Origin: DATGEO01 sp035310015
GTDB lineage: Bacteria; Chloroflexota; Dormibacteria; Dormibacterales; Dormibacteraceae
Assembly (NCBI GenBank): GCA_035310015.1
Contig: DATGEO010000086.1
Location: 1 to 21,026 of the forward strand
Direction of reading: 5' to 3'
Length of the DNA: 21,026 nucleotides
The translations under genes were made by a program, and so were the position numbers. Below are positions 1-7,800 of this stretch, piece after piece; positions within the stretch are counted from its first letter, which is position 1; each line of letters starts with the position of its first letter. The notes under the pieces are model-generated. The model had not been told where the DNA came from. It searched no databases and worked only from the letters and a program-made list of their open reading frames with translations.

Positions 1-1089
1 GGCCGGCACCGCGGTCTCGTAGCCGATGACCTGCTGCGTACGCAGCGCGAGCTCCGCCGCCGCCTGCGACGGCAGGCCGAGGGCCTCGTCGTAAGCGTTC
101 GTGTGCAGCGACTGCGTGCCGCCGAGCACCGCGCTCATCGCCTCGAGCGTGGTGCGCACCACGTTGAGGAGCGGCTGCTGCGCGGTGAGCGTCACGCCAC
201 CGGTCTGGGTGTGAAAGCGCAGCGCCAGCGACCGCGGATCGCGAGCGCCGAAGCGGTCGCGCATGAGGCGCGCCCACATGCGCCGCGCGGCACGGAACTT
301 GGCGACCTCCTCGAAGAAGTCCATGTGGCAGGCGAAGAAGAAGGACAGCCGCGGCGCGAACTCGTCGACCGCTAGCCCGGCGGCGATAGCGGCCTCGACG
401 TAGGCGATCGCGTGGCTCAGCGTGAACGCGATCTCCTCCGCGGCGGTCGATCCGGCCTCGCGCATGTGGTAGCCGGAGATCGAGATCGTGTTCCAGTTCG
501 GCAGTTGCTCGTGGCAGTACGCGAAGAGGTCCGTCACCAACCGCATCGACGGCTCGGGCGGAAAGATGTACGTGCCTCGAGCGGCGTACTCCTTGAGGAT
601 GTCGTTCTGCACGGTGCCCGTGATCTTCTCCGCCGGCACACCCTGCTTCTCGGCGACGAGCTGGTAGAGGAGCAGCAGCATCGACGCCGTCGAGTTGATC
701 GTCATCGACGTCGACACGCGGTCGAGCGGGATGGCGTCGAACAGGATCTCCATGTCCTCGAGCGAGTCGATCGCCACGCCGACCTTCCCCACCTCGCCGC
801 GCGCCCACGCGTCGTCGGAGTCGTATCCGATCTGAGTGGGCAGGTCGAACGCGACGGAAAGCCCGGTCTGGCCCTGCTCGAGGAGAAACCGGTAGCGGCG
901 ATTGGACTCGGCGGCGGTGCCGAAGCCGGCGTACTGGCGCATCGTCCACAGCCGGCCGCGGTACATGTCGCGGTGGATGCCGCGGGTGAACGGAAACGTT
1001 CCGGGCGCGGGCTCCTCCGCACTCCGGTCCTCGACCGAGTAGACGGGCTTGAGCGGCAATCCGCTGTCGTTCCGAACGTCGTCACTCAT
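1..1089 (-). CDS. Methylmalonyl-CoA mutase (acyl-CoA mutase) large subunit, 3' end cut by window
   Basis: This is the N-terminal 363 codons of a B12-dependent acyl-CoA mutase, which interconverts methylmalonyl-CoA and succinyl-CoA. The frame stays open to the left edge, so the C-terminus is missing. Family landmarks are visible: TFPFTRGIHRDMY near residues 31-43, AFDLPTQIGYDSDD near 80-93, and SGYHMREAG with the Tyr-His pair at residues 207-208, which corresponds to the catalytic Tyr-His of the Propionibacterium enzyme. HTQTGGVTLT and GGTQSLHTNAYDEAL complete the TIM-barrel part. The ATG start overlaps the stop of the epimerase gene (ATGAGTGA, 8 bases), so translation is probably coupled. Whether a B12-binding domain is fused or encoded separately lies outside the window. 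A related mutase such as isobutyryl- or ethylmalonyl-CoA mutase cannot be excluded, but the adjacent epimerase favours methylmalonyl-CoA. Confidence 0.93.
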   Translation of the reverse strand, partial: MSDDVRNDSGLPLKPVYSVEDRSAEEPAPGTFPFTRGIHRDMYRGRLWTMRQYAGFGTAAESNRRYRFLLEQGQTGLSVAFDLPTQIGYDSDDAWARGEVGKVGVAIDSLEDMEILFDAIPLDRVSTSMTINSTASMLLLLYQLVAEKQGVPAEKITGTVQNDILKEYAARGTYIFPPEPSMRLVTDLFAYCHEQLPNWNTISISGYHMREAGSTAAEEIAFTLSHAIAYVEAAIAAGLAVDEFAPRLSFFFACHMDFFEEVAKFRAARRMWARLMRDRFGARDPRSLALRFHTQTGGVTLTAQQPLLNVVRTTLEAMSAVLGGTQSLHTNAYDEALGLPSQAAAELALRTQQVIGYETAVPA

Positions 1090-1480
1090 GCTCGACCAGC
1101 TCGGTCAGCACCCCGCCGAGGCTTTTCGGGTGCAGGAAGGCGATGCGCGTGCCGTGCATGCCCATGCGCGGCTCCACGTCGATGAGCTCCACGCCTGCCG
1201 CCCTGGCCTCGTCCAGTGCCTTCTCGATGTCGTCGACGGCGAACGCGACGTGGTGCAGCCCCGGTCCACGCTTGGCGACGAACTTTCCGACGGGCGAGTC
1301 TTCGCGCAGCGGGCTCATGAGCTCCACTTCGCCGGCACCTGTGCTGAGGAAGGCCGCCTCCAGGCCCTCCGTGTAGTTCGTGGCCCGGTGCACGAGCCTG
1401 GCGCCGAGGGCGGATTGGTAGAGCTTGATCGAGGCGTCCAGGTCCGCCACCGCGATGCCGACGTGATGGATCCGGTTCAC
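1082..1480 (-). CDS. mce: Methylmalonyl-CoA epimerase (VOC fold)
   Basis: This 132-residue protein has two VOC (glyoxalase-fold) halves and should interconvert (S)- and (R)-methylmalonyl-CoA to feed the mutase encoded next. The metal ligands expected in the family can be placed: His in HHVGIAV at the N-terminus, Glu in GEVELMSP, His in HHVAFAV in the middle, and Glu in GVLTELVEHE at the C-terminus. GPGLHHVAFAVDDI is typical of the family. The frame opens upstream at 1534, but that start would overlap the dehydrogenase end by 38 bases and add residues unlike the family. GTG at 1480, four bases after an AAGG, gives the usual length; GTG at 1483 is nearly as good. It sits 16 bases after the dehydrogenase stop and overlaps the mutase start. 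Confidence 0.92.
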   Translation of the reverse strand: MNRIHHVGIAVADLDASIKLYQSALGARLVHRATNYTEGLEAAFLSTGAGEVELMSPLREDSPVGKFVAKRGPGLHHVAFAVDDIEKALDEARAAGVELIDVEPRMGMHGTRIAFLHPKSLGGVLTELVEHE

Positions 1481-1496
1481 CACACCTTGATTGTGA

Positions 1497-2345
1497 TCAG
1501 TAGCGGTACCACCCTTCTCCGGTCTTGCGGCCAAGCTTGCCCTCCTTGACCTTGGCCTCGAGCTGCGGCGACGGCCGGTAGCGCTCGTCGCCCGTCGTCC
1601 TGTACATGTGCAGGCGGGCGTTGTAGGTCACGTCGAGTCCGCTGAAGTCGCCCAGGCGGAAGGGACCCAGCGGCCAGTTGAGGCCCTTCTCGACGGCGAT
1701 GTCGATGTCCTCGAACGAGGCCACGCCCGCGTCGAGCAGCCGGTAGGCCTCCTGCGTCGCGGCGTGGAGGATGCGGTTGACGATGAAGCCGTCGATCTCC
1801 TTGTTCAGCAGGACCGGCGTCCGGCCCATCTCGTGCGCCATCGCCATCGCCCGCCCGACGGTCTCATCCGACGTCTGCGGCCCGCGCACGACCTCGACCA
1901 GGTCCATGACCAGGACCGGGAAGAAGAAGTGCATGTTCACGCAGCGCTCAGGGCGGCTCGTGGCGCCGGCGATCTTGCCGATGCCCATCGTCGAGGAGTT
2001 GCTCGCGAGGACCGCCTCCGGCGGTGTGATCCGGTCGAGCTCGGCGAAGATCGAGCGCTTCAGCTCGAGGTCCTCGAACACCGCCTCGATGACGAAGTCG
2101 GCGCCGCCCGCCGCCTCGCCGAGGTCGGTGGTGGTGCGCACTCGCCCGATCGCCGCCTCGGCCGCCTCGGGCGACAGCTTGCCTTTCTCCGCGCGCCGCT
2201 CGAGGTGGCCGCGGTTCGACGCGACCGCGCGCTCCAGCTGGCCGGCAGCCGTGTCGGTCAGCCACACGTCGACGCCGTGCAGGGCCGCCTGCTGGGCGAT
2301 CTGGGCGCCCATGCTGCCGGCGCCGACGACCGCCAGCCTGGTCAA
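1497..2345 (-). CDS. 3-hydroxybutyryl-CoA / 3-hydroxyacyl-CoA dehydrogenase
   Basis: An NAD-dependent dehydrogenase of 282 residues, the usual length for the short Hbd/PaaH-type enzyme, which oxidises 3-hydroxyacyl-CoA to 3-oxoacyl-CoA. The N-terminus holds the Rossmann fingerprint GAGSMG (residues 8-13). NSSTMGIGKIA, NMHFFFPV (catalytic His) and VDLVEVVRG follow, with FIVNRIL beginning the helical C-terminal domain that carries substrate contacts. The start is taken as TTG because the GAGSMG motif follows only a few residues later. A GAGG lies ten bases upstream. The frame itself runs on to 2423, but that extension has no family character. It is followed closely by mce and mcm. The three genes look like one operon for short-chain acyl-CoA and propionate metabolism. 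Confidence 0.92.
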   Translation of the reverse strand: MTRLAVVGAGSMGAQIAQQAALHGVDVWLTDTAAGQLERAVASNRGHLERRAEKGKLSPEAAEAAIGRVRTTTDLGEAAGGADFVIEAVFEDLELKRSIFAELDRITPPEAVLASNSSTMGIGKIAGATSRPERCVNMHFFFPVLVMDLVEVVRGPQTSDETVGRAMAMAHEMGRTPVLLNKEIDGFIVNRILHAATQEAYRLLDAGVASFEDIDIAVEKGLNWPLGPFRLGDFSGLDVTYNARLHMYRTTGDERYRPSPQLEAKVKEGKLGRKTGEGWYRY

Positions 2346-2524
2346 GCGTGCTGGCCTCGCCGAGAAATTTGGCGGATCGGCTGCCCAGATGCTAGGAGCC
2401 GACGAGCACGCGAGGCAGCGCACTCGACGTGCGCGACCGAGCGCGCGCAGGAGGCGACAACGCAGACGGGCGGCCTAGACGCCAAAGATCCGGCGAGGAT
2501 CGGCGCGCTTGACCAGGATGTCAC
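2342..2524 (-). CDS. Candidate 60-residue ORF bridging SCP2 and dehydrogenase genes (doubtful)
   Basis: A short frame begins with a GTG that overlaps the SCP2 gene stop (GTGA). It ends with a TGA that overlaps the TTG start of the dehydrogenase (TTGA). This is exactly the four-base coupling seen elsewhere in the window. Against it, the protein is rich in Ser, Ala and Arg and resembles nothing I recognise. The codons include rare-looking AGG and CTA, and only about 70 percent of third positions are G or C. A plausible -10 box for the dehydrogenase also lies inside it. The overlaps may be chance. The region may equally be a plain 175-base spacer. Confidence 0.18.
   Translation of the reverse strand: MTSWSSAPILAGSLASRPPVCVVASCARSVAHVECAASRARRLLASGQPIRQISRRGQHA
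2389..2394 (-). promoter_or_regulatory. Candidate -10 box (TAGCAT) for the dehydrogenase-epimerase-mutase operon
   Basis: TAGCAT on the minus strand fits TANNNT and lies about 43 bases before the TTG start of the dehydrogenase, leaving room for a short leader with the GAGG ribosome site. No convincing -35 hexamer is seen. The operon could also be read through from the SCP2 genes upstream. Confidence 0.3.
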
Positions 2525-2973
2525 TGCACTGAGAAGATGCGGGTCACGGCGTTCAGGGTGAGGATGTTCGGCAGCAGGCCGTCGATCTTCAGCTTGCCGC
2601 GGAGCAGCCTGGTCGCGACGCCTCGACCCACCTCGTCGAAGTACACCGGCATGCCCATCGGGCCGATCTTCAGGTTGCTGAGGCTCATGACGGTCTCCGC
2701 GTCGGTGCGGATGGTGATCGTCCGGGTCGGTCGAAGGCCGTTGTGCACCACCAGCCTTCCGCCCTTGAAGTCGAGCGTCACGCCCTCGTCGATGTCCGTC
2801 ACCCAGATCCCGACGCGGGCGACCAGCCGGTCGAAGTCAGCCCGCTTGCCTTCACTTGCCTTGACGTTGGCGTCGATCAGGCCGCCGAGCATCGACGCAA
2901 ACGCGCTCGGCTCGGCGTCCGCGTAGCTGACAAGCTCGGGCTCGACCTCGCGCCCTACTTTTCGTCGGGCCAT
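2521..2973 (-). CDS. SCP2 sterol-carrier-domain protein (second of a tandem pair)
   Basis: A 150-residue cytoplasmic protein of the SCP2 family, small lipid or fatty-acyl-binding folds. The region around residues 50-150 shows the family pattern: ITIRTDAETVMSLSNLKIGPM, then LLRGKLKIDGLLPNILTLNAVTRIF, where the G(K)LKI(D/K)G turn is characteristic. The start is ATG at 2973, which overlaps the end of the preceding SCP2 gene by 19 bases, so coupling is likely. The frame runs upstream to 3153, but that part is out-of-frame shadow of the neighbour. The ligand is unknown. With the upstream SCP2 gene and the divergent WS/DGAT gene, a role in handling long-chain lipids or acyl-CoA is a reasonable inference. 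Confidence 0.82.
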   Translation of the reverse strand: MARRKVGREVEPELVSYADAEPSAFASMLGGLIDANVKASEGKRADFDRLVARVGIWVTDIDEGVTLDFKGGRLVVHNGLRPTRTITIRTDAETVMSLSNLKIGPMGMPVYFDEVGRGVATRLLRGKLKIDGLLPNILTLNAVTRIFSVQ

Positions 2974-3377
2974 TCGACGGGCACGCGCGTCGTGCACTCC
3001 ACCATCTCCTGCGATGCCTTGGTGTAGCGCACGATCGTCGGCAGGTCGCCCTTCAGCTTGAGCTTGCCCTGGAGCATGCCCTTTGTCGCGTCGAGCTGCT
3101 TGTTCGCGACTTCCTTCCACCGCGTGTACGGCGCGGTGATCACGAAGTCGCATTTCTGCGCGTCCGACGCCGGCCCCACTTTGATGTCGCGCGCCTCACC
3201 CTCGAAGAGGTCCATCACGACGCCCCTCGACTCGGGGAAGTTCTTGTCCGGCTCCGCCTCGATCACGAGGCCGACGGTCCACTTCCAGCCCTTGCCGGCG
3301 TTCTTGTAGACGCTCGACTTGTTGACCTCGTCCTTGAGCGCTCCGGCCCACTCACCGGAAAAAGGCTTGATCGCCAT
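2955..3377 (-). CDS. SCP2 sterol-carrier-domain protein (first of a tandem pair)
   Basis: A 140-residue SCP2-fold protein. The C-terminal half shows the family signature: DFVITAPYTRWKEVANKQLD, then KGMLQGKLKLKGDLPTIVRYTKAS. The N-terminal half has an amphipathic, Lys-rich start and a Trp-rich strand (GKGWKWTVGLVIEAE). No signal peptide is present. The start is well supported: GAGGAGGG ends about four bases before the ATG. A TANNNT box (TAACCT) on the minus strand at 3413-3418 could place a transcription start about 28 bases upstream. The gene is first in a minus-strand run with the second SCP2 protein and possibly the acyl-CoA genes beyond, and it diverges from WS/DGAT. The ligand is unknown; family members bind sterols, fatty acids or acyl-CoA. 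Confidence 0.85.
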   Translation of the reverse strand: MAIKPFSGEWAGALKDEVNKSSVYKNAGKGWKWTVGLVIEAEPDKNFPESRGVVMDLFEGEARDIKVGPASDAQKCDFVITAPYTRWKEVANKQLDATKGMLQGKLKLKGDLPTIVRYTKASQEMVECTTRVPVEWPDEK

Positions 3378-3453
3378 CTGACCCTCCTCGGTTACCGCTG
3401 TCTTCCGCCAGAAGGTTACGTCGGATGCTCCAGATATGGCTGGTGCGGTCCAC

Positions 3454-3459
3454 TAGGAT
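3454..3459 (+). promoter_or_regulatory. -10 box TAGGAT of a probable leaderless WS/DGAT transcript
   Basis: TAGGAT lies nine bases before the TTG start. The intervening bases contain no Shine-Dalgarno sequence, so transcription would begin at or next to the start codon. No -35 hexamer is obvious. Confidence 0.5.
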
Positions 3460-3468
3460 TGCCCCACT

Positions 3469-4875
3469 TTGACCGCGAAGGTCGAGCCGTTCTTCGAGGC
3501 GCTGACGGCCCGCGACGCCTGGTTTCTCTACGCGGAGCGACCGGAGACACCGCTCGACCTCGGCACCGTCTACGTGTTCGAGGGTGGCTCGCGCGTCCCC
3601 GGCGGCCGTGGCGCGGAAGGCGTCGAGGAGACCATCCGCGAACGCATTCACCTGGTGCCCCGCTACCGGCAGAAGATCCACCGCGTGCCGCTCAACCTCG
3701 CGCACCCGGTCTGGATCGACGACCCGCACTTCGACCTCGGCGCGCACATCCACCGCGAGATGCTGCCGCCGCCCGGCGACGGCGCGGCGCTGCGCCGGCA
3801 GGTGATGCGCATCCTCGCCCGGCCGCTGGACATGCGGCGGCCGCTGTGGGAGATCACGATCATCGGTGGCTTGCGCGGAGGCCGGATCGTGCTCGTCAAT
3901 CGCGCCCACCACGCGATGGTCGACGGGATCTCGAGCGTCGACATCCTCACCCTGCTGCTGGACACGACGCCCCAGTCGTACACGCCTGAGCCGCCGGCCG
4001 AGCCATGGCACGCGCGACCCGCGCCGTCCAGCTGGCAGCTCATCCGCCCGCTCCTGTGGAACGTGCGGCCGGCGTCGCGCGCGGAGCGCAGCCGGGTGCC
4101 CGCGGTGTGGAACACGCGCCGCCTGCCGTGGACGCAGTTCGTGAAGCTCGGCGGCAAGATGGCGACGCGGCGGCCGGACCTCTTCTTCAACCGCAAGATC
4201 GGCCCGCAGCGCACGGGGCGCGGGCTGAAGGTCCCGCTCGCGGCCTTCAAGTCGCTGAAGGAGCGCTACGGGTGCACCGTGAACGACGCCGTGCTCGCGG
4301 TCGTGTCCGAGGGCCTGCACCGCTGGTTCGTGGCCCGCGGAGAGCGCGTGCCCGAGCGGGTTCGCGTGTTCTGTCCGGTCAGCGTGCGCCCCGAGGACGG
4401 GCGCGGTCGCCTGGGCAACCAGATCAGCGGCATGGTCCTCGAGCTTCCGACCGGCGACCTGAGCATGGAGGACCGGCTGCGCCGCATCAATGTCACGACC
4501 GGTGACCTCAAGCGCACGCGCCAGGCCGTGGCGGCGGACGCGCTGGCCGGGCTCGCGGACTGGGCCCCGCCGTCGCTGCTCGTGCTCGCCGGCCGGCTGA
4601 TGTCCAACCCGCAGGCGGGCGCGAACATCAACGTCACCAACGTCCCGGGCCCGCAGTTCCCGCTCTACTCCGGCGGAGCGCAGCTGCTGGAGGTCTGGCC
4701 CTTCGCGCCGCTCTACCCGTCGATGGGGCTCGGCGTGGCGATCGTGTCCTACAACGGCGACGCCTACTTCGGGCTGACGGCCGATCCCGGCCTGGTGCCG
4801 GATGTCGAGGAGTTCACCGCCAAGCTCCGCGAGGCGGCCGCGGAATGCGCCGCCCTGGCTAGCCCGGGACGGTGA
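3469..4875 (+). CDS. Wax ester synthase / diacylglycerol O-acyltransferase (WS/DGAT family)
   Basis: A 468-residue acyltransferase, the normal length for bacterial WS/DGAT enzymes, which join acyl-CoA to fatty alcohol or diacylglycerol to make wax esters or triacylglycerol at the inner membrane or lipid-body surface. The catalytic HHxxxDG motif is present as HHAMVDG at residues 147-153. PLWEI precedes it at about 125-129. Further family markers include NDAVLAVVSEGL, then GNQISGMVLELPTGD, NVTNVPGPQFPLY and the LGVAIVSYNGDAYFGLTADP C-terminal block. Translation starts at TTG and appears leaderless. The end overlaps the tail of the convergent peptidase-FHA gene by 17 bases. Divergence from two SCP2 genes suggests neutral-lipid storage, which is an inference. 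Confidence 0.93.
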   Translation: MTAKVEPFFEALTARDAWFLYAERPETPLDLGTVYVFEGGSRVPGGRGAEGVEETIRERIHLVPRYRQKIHRVPLNLAHPVWIDDPHFDLGAHIHREMLPPPGDGAALRRQVMRILARPLDMRRPLWEITIIGGLRGGRIVLVNRAHHAMVDGISSVDILTLLLDTTPQSYTPEPPAEPWHARPAPSSWQLIRPLLWNVRPASRAERSRVPAVWNTRRLPWTQFVKLGGKMATRRPDLFFNRKIGPQRTGRGLKVPLAAFKSLKERYGCTVNDAVLAVVSEGLHRWFVARGERVPERVRVFCPVSVRPEDGRGRLGNQISGMVLELPTGDLSMEDRLRRINVTTGDLKRTRQAVAADALAGLADWAPPSLLVLAGRLMSNPQAGANINVTNVPGPQFPLYSGGAQLLEVWPFAPLYPSMGLGVAIVSYNGDAYFGLTADPGLVPDVEEFTAKLREAAAECAALASPGR

Positions 4876-7800
4876 AGCGGACCGTGTTCTGGCCGATGGA
4901 GATCACGTCTCCGTGCGCCAGCTGCTTGTCGATGATGGGTTCGCCGTTGACCAGCGTGCCGTTGGTGCTGCCGAGGTCGCTGATCCAGTAGGCGTCGCTG
5001 CGCAGCTCGATCCGGCCGTGATGGCCGGACGTCGCAGGGTCGCTGATGACGATGTCGTTGTCCCCCGCGCGCCCGATGGTCGCGCTCTGCTCCTTGACGC
5101 CAACGACGCGACCGGCGAACGGCCCCGTCTCGAAGCTCAGCTTGGCGGGGGGCTCACCGCCTTCCTGCGGCAGGGCGTGCAGCGCGAGCGTCTCCTTGGT
5201 CGCCGGACCCTGCGGCGGCGACCAGGCGGGCATGATCGAGGTCGCTTCGGTGCCGCCCGCCTCCGACGCCGTGCCGTTGCCCGCTTCGGCGCCCGCCGGG
5301 GCGGACGGCCACTGGATCAGCGTCGACACCGCGGGATTGGCCGCGGCCGGAGGCTCCGGCGGCGCCGGCTGCGGGGAATCCCAGGTGGGAGCACCCGCTG
5401 CCGGCGCAGCCGTCGGAGCGTCCCACGTCGGCGCCGGGGTGCCGGGGGCCGGTGGAGGCTCCTCCCAGGTCGGGGCGGGAACCGCCGGCCGCTCGGGCGC
5501 CTGATCCCAGGTCGGCGCTGGCTCGGCGGCGGCCGGGGCCGGCGCTGCCTCGGCCGCTGGTGGCTCCTTGGATTCGGCCTTGAGCGTCTCGACGACCTGT
5601 GTCGGGTGCTCGATGACGACGGTCTCGGCCACGCCCTCGGTGGGCCGGGGCTCGGGGACGGTGGTGTCGGCGACCGGCTCCATCGCCGGCACGGGTTCCG
5701 GCGGGACCGTGGGCGCGACCGGCTCCGGCTCAGGCGCGGGCACGGTTTCCGGCGGTGGTTGCGGCGGCTGCGTCTCGGCCACCGCCTCGACGGGCTCGGG
5801 CTCAGGCTCGGCAACGGCCTCGGGCTCGATCACCGGCGGGTTGAAGATGGGCTCCTCGACCTGCTCCGGCTCGGGCTCCGCCTCGGTTTCGGCCCCGGCC
5901 TCGGTTTCCGGCTCCGACACCAGGGCGGCCGCGTCGGCGTCCGCCTCGAGGACGGCCGCCTGGTCGGGCTCCGGCTCGGGCGCGGGCTCGGCCACCGCTT
6001 CCGGCTCTTGCGCCGGTTCTGCTTCCGCGACGGGCTCCGGAACCGCGACCCGGTCGGAGGTCTGGGTGCCCAGGAACCGCTCGTACCACGCGGCGATCCG
6101 GCGCAGGCGCTCCTCGCGGCGGTCGGGGCGGCCGCTGCGCGACAGGTCGTGCGACTCCTCGGGGAAGCGAACGAGCTCGACCGTCTTCCCGAGAAGCCTC
6201 AGGGCGCCGAACATCTCCTCGGACTGCGAGATGGCGCACCGCAGGTCCATCTCCCCGCAGGTGAGGAGCAGCGGCGTCTTGACGTTGCTCACGTAGCGGA
6301 TGGGCGACCGGCGCCACAGCTCGTCGGAATCCGGCCACGGCGGCGGGCCGAGCTCGAGCCGGCCCCACAGCACGATGTCGTGCTGCGCGTACTCGCTGAC
6401 GAGGTTGGAGATCGAGCGCATCGACACCGCGGCGGCGAAGCGGTCGGTCTGGCCGATGATCCAGTTTGTCATGTAGCCGCCGTACGAGCCACCGCCGACG
6501 CCCAGGCGGGCGGTGTCGATGAAGCCCGTGCGCTGGATGAGCTGGTCGAGCGCGGTCATCAGGTCGGTGTAGTCCTTGCCGCCCCAGTCGCGTACCACGG
6601 CCCGGCGGAACACCTCGCCGTAGCCGTCCGAGCCGCGCGGATTCATGTAGAAGACGAGGAAGCCCATGCCCGCGAGGATCTGCAGCTCGTGGAAGAAGGC
6701 CCAGCCGTACTCCGCATGCGGGCCACCGTGGATCTCCATCACCAGCGGATACGCCCGCGTCGGATCGAAACCGGGAGGCTTGAGCATCCAGCCCTGCAGC
6801 ACCCAGCCGTCAGGCGCGGTGAACGAGTGCTCTTCGGGCTGCGCGACATACCGGTCGCGCAGCCATGGGTTCAGATCCGTGAGCCGCGCCTCCGCGCCCC
6901 GCATGACGACGTGCAGCTCGCCGGGATTGTTCGGATCCGAAGCGCAGAAGGCGATCACCGGTCCCGCGACGTCGAAATCGAAGATCCGGCGCTCGCCGCC
7001 GATCTCCGCGCGCACGTTGCCGTCGAGGTCTACCGAGTAGATACCGGTGACGCCCGGCCCACTCGCCGTGAAGTAGAGGCGGTCGCCGGCCCGAGACCAG
7101 CACAGGCGCATGCCGTGGCCCGCGCGCATGTCGGTCACGAGGGCGTCGCCGACCGCGAGGTCGAGCCCGCTCGTGAGGCAGCGGGCTTCGCCGCCGTTCG
7201 CGGGCACCACGTACAGCCGCTCGAGCTGCCCGGGCTCTTCGCTCGCGAGCGCCACAAACGCGATCCGATCGCCATGCGGCGACCACGACGGCGACGACAG
7301 GTCGTAGCCGGTGAAGATCTTCTCCATCGACCCGCTGAAGTCGACGCTGTAGAGGTGACTCTCGCGATGGAGGTCGGCGTTCTCGTCCGCGTTGCCCACG
7401 ATCACAAAGCGGGTTCCGTCCGGCGACCAGTCGAAGCCGCCGACGTCCCACGCGCCGTCGGTGATCTGCGTCGCACCGCCTCCGTCCGCTGAGGCGACGA
7501 ACAGGTGCTGGTGGCGACCGTCGACATAGCCGCTGCCGTCGTGCTTGTAATCGAGCGTGCGCGCGATGCGCGCCACCGGGGTGCGCCGGATCTGGTCGCT
7601 TCCCTCCGGGCTGCGCGGGTCGTCGACCACGCCGTCGGGTTCGCCGACCACAGTGCCCAGGAACGCGACGTGCGTGCCGTCGGGCGACCAGGCGGGGCTG
7701 CTCGCGCCCTCGGCCACGGCGCTCACCTGCACCGGCTCGCTCCCCGGGAGCTCCAGCACGAAGACCTGGTCGGCGGTGCCGCGCTTGCTGACGAACGCGA

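Noticed and set aside
1481..1534. Longer N-terminus for methylmalonyl-CoA epimerase
   Set aside because: It would overlap the dehydrogenase tail by 38 bases and adds residues absent from the family. GTG 1480 gives normal length.
5155..6055. CRISPR-like or tandem repeat array
   Set aside because: The repetition is short-codon, in-frame Pro/Glu/Ala coding sequence without regular spacers.
4802..7492. Very long open frame on plus opposite the peptidase-FHA gene
   Set aside because: It is a GC-driven shadow: Arg/Gly/Leu-rich low-complexity product, while the minus frame holds complete catalytic and FHA motifs.
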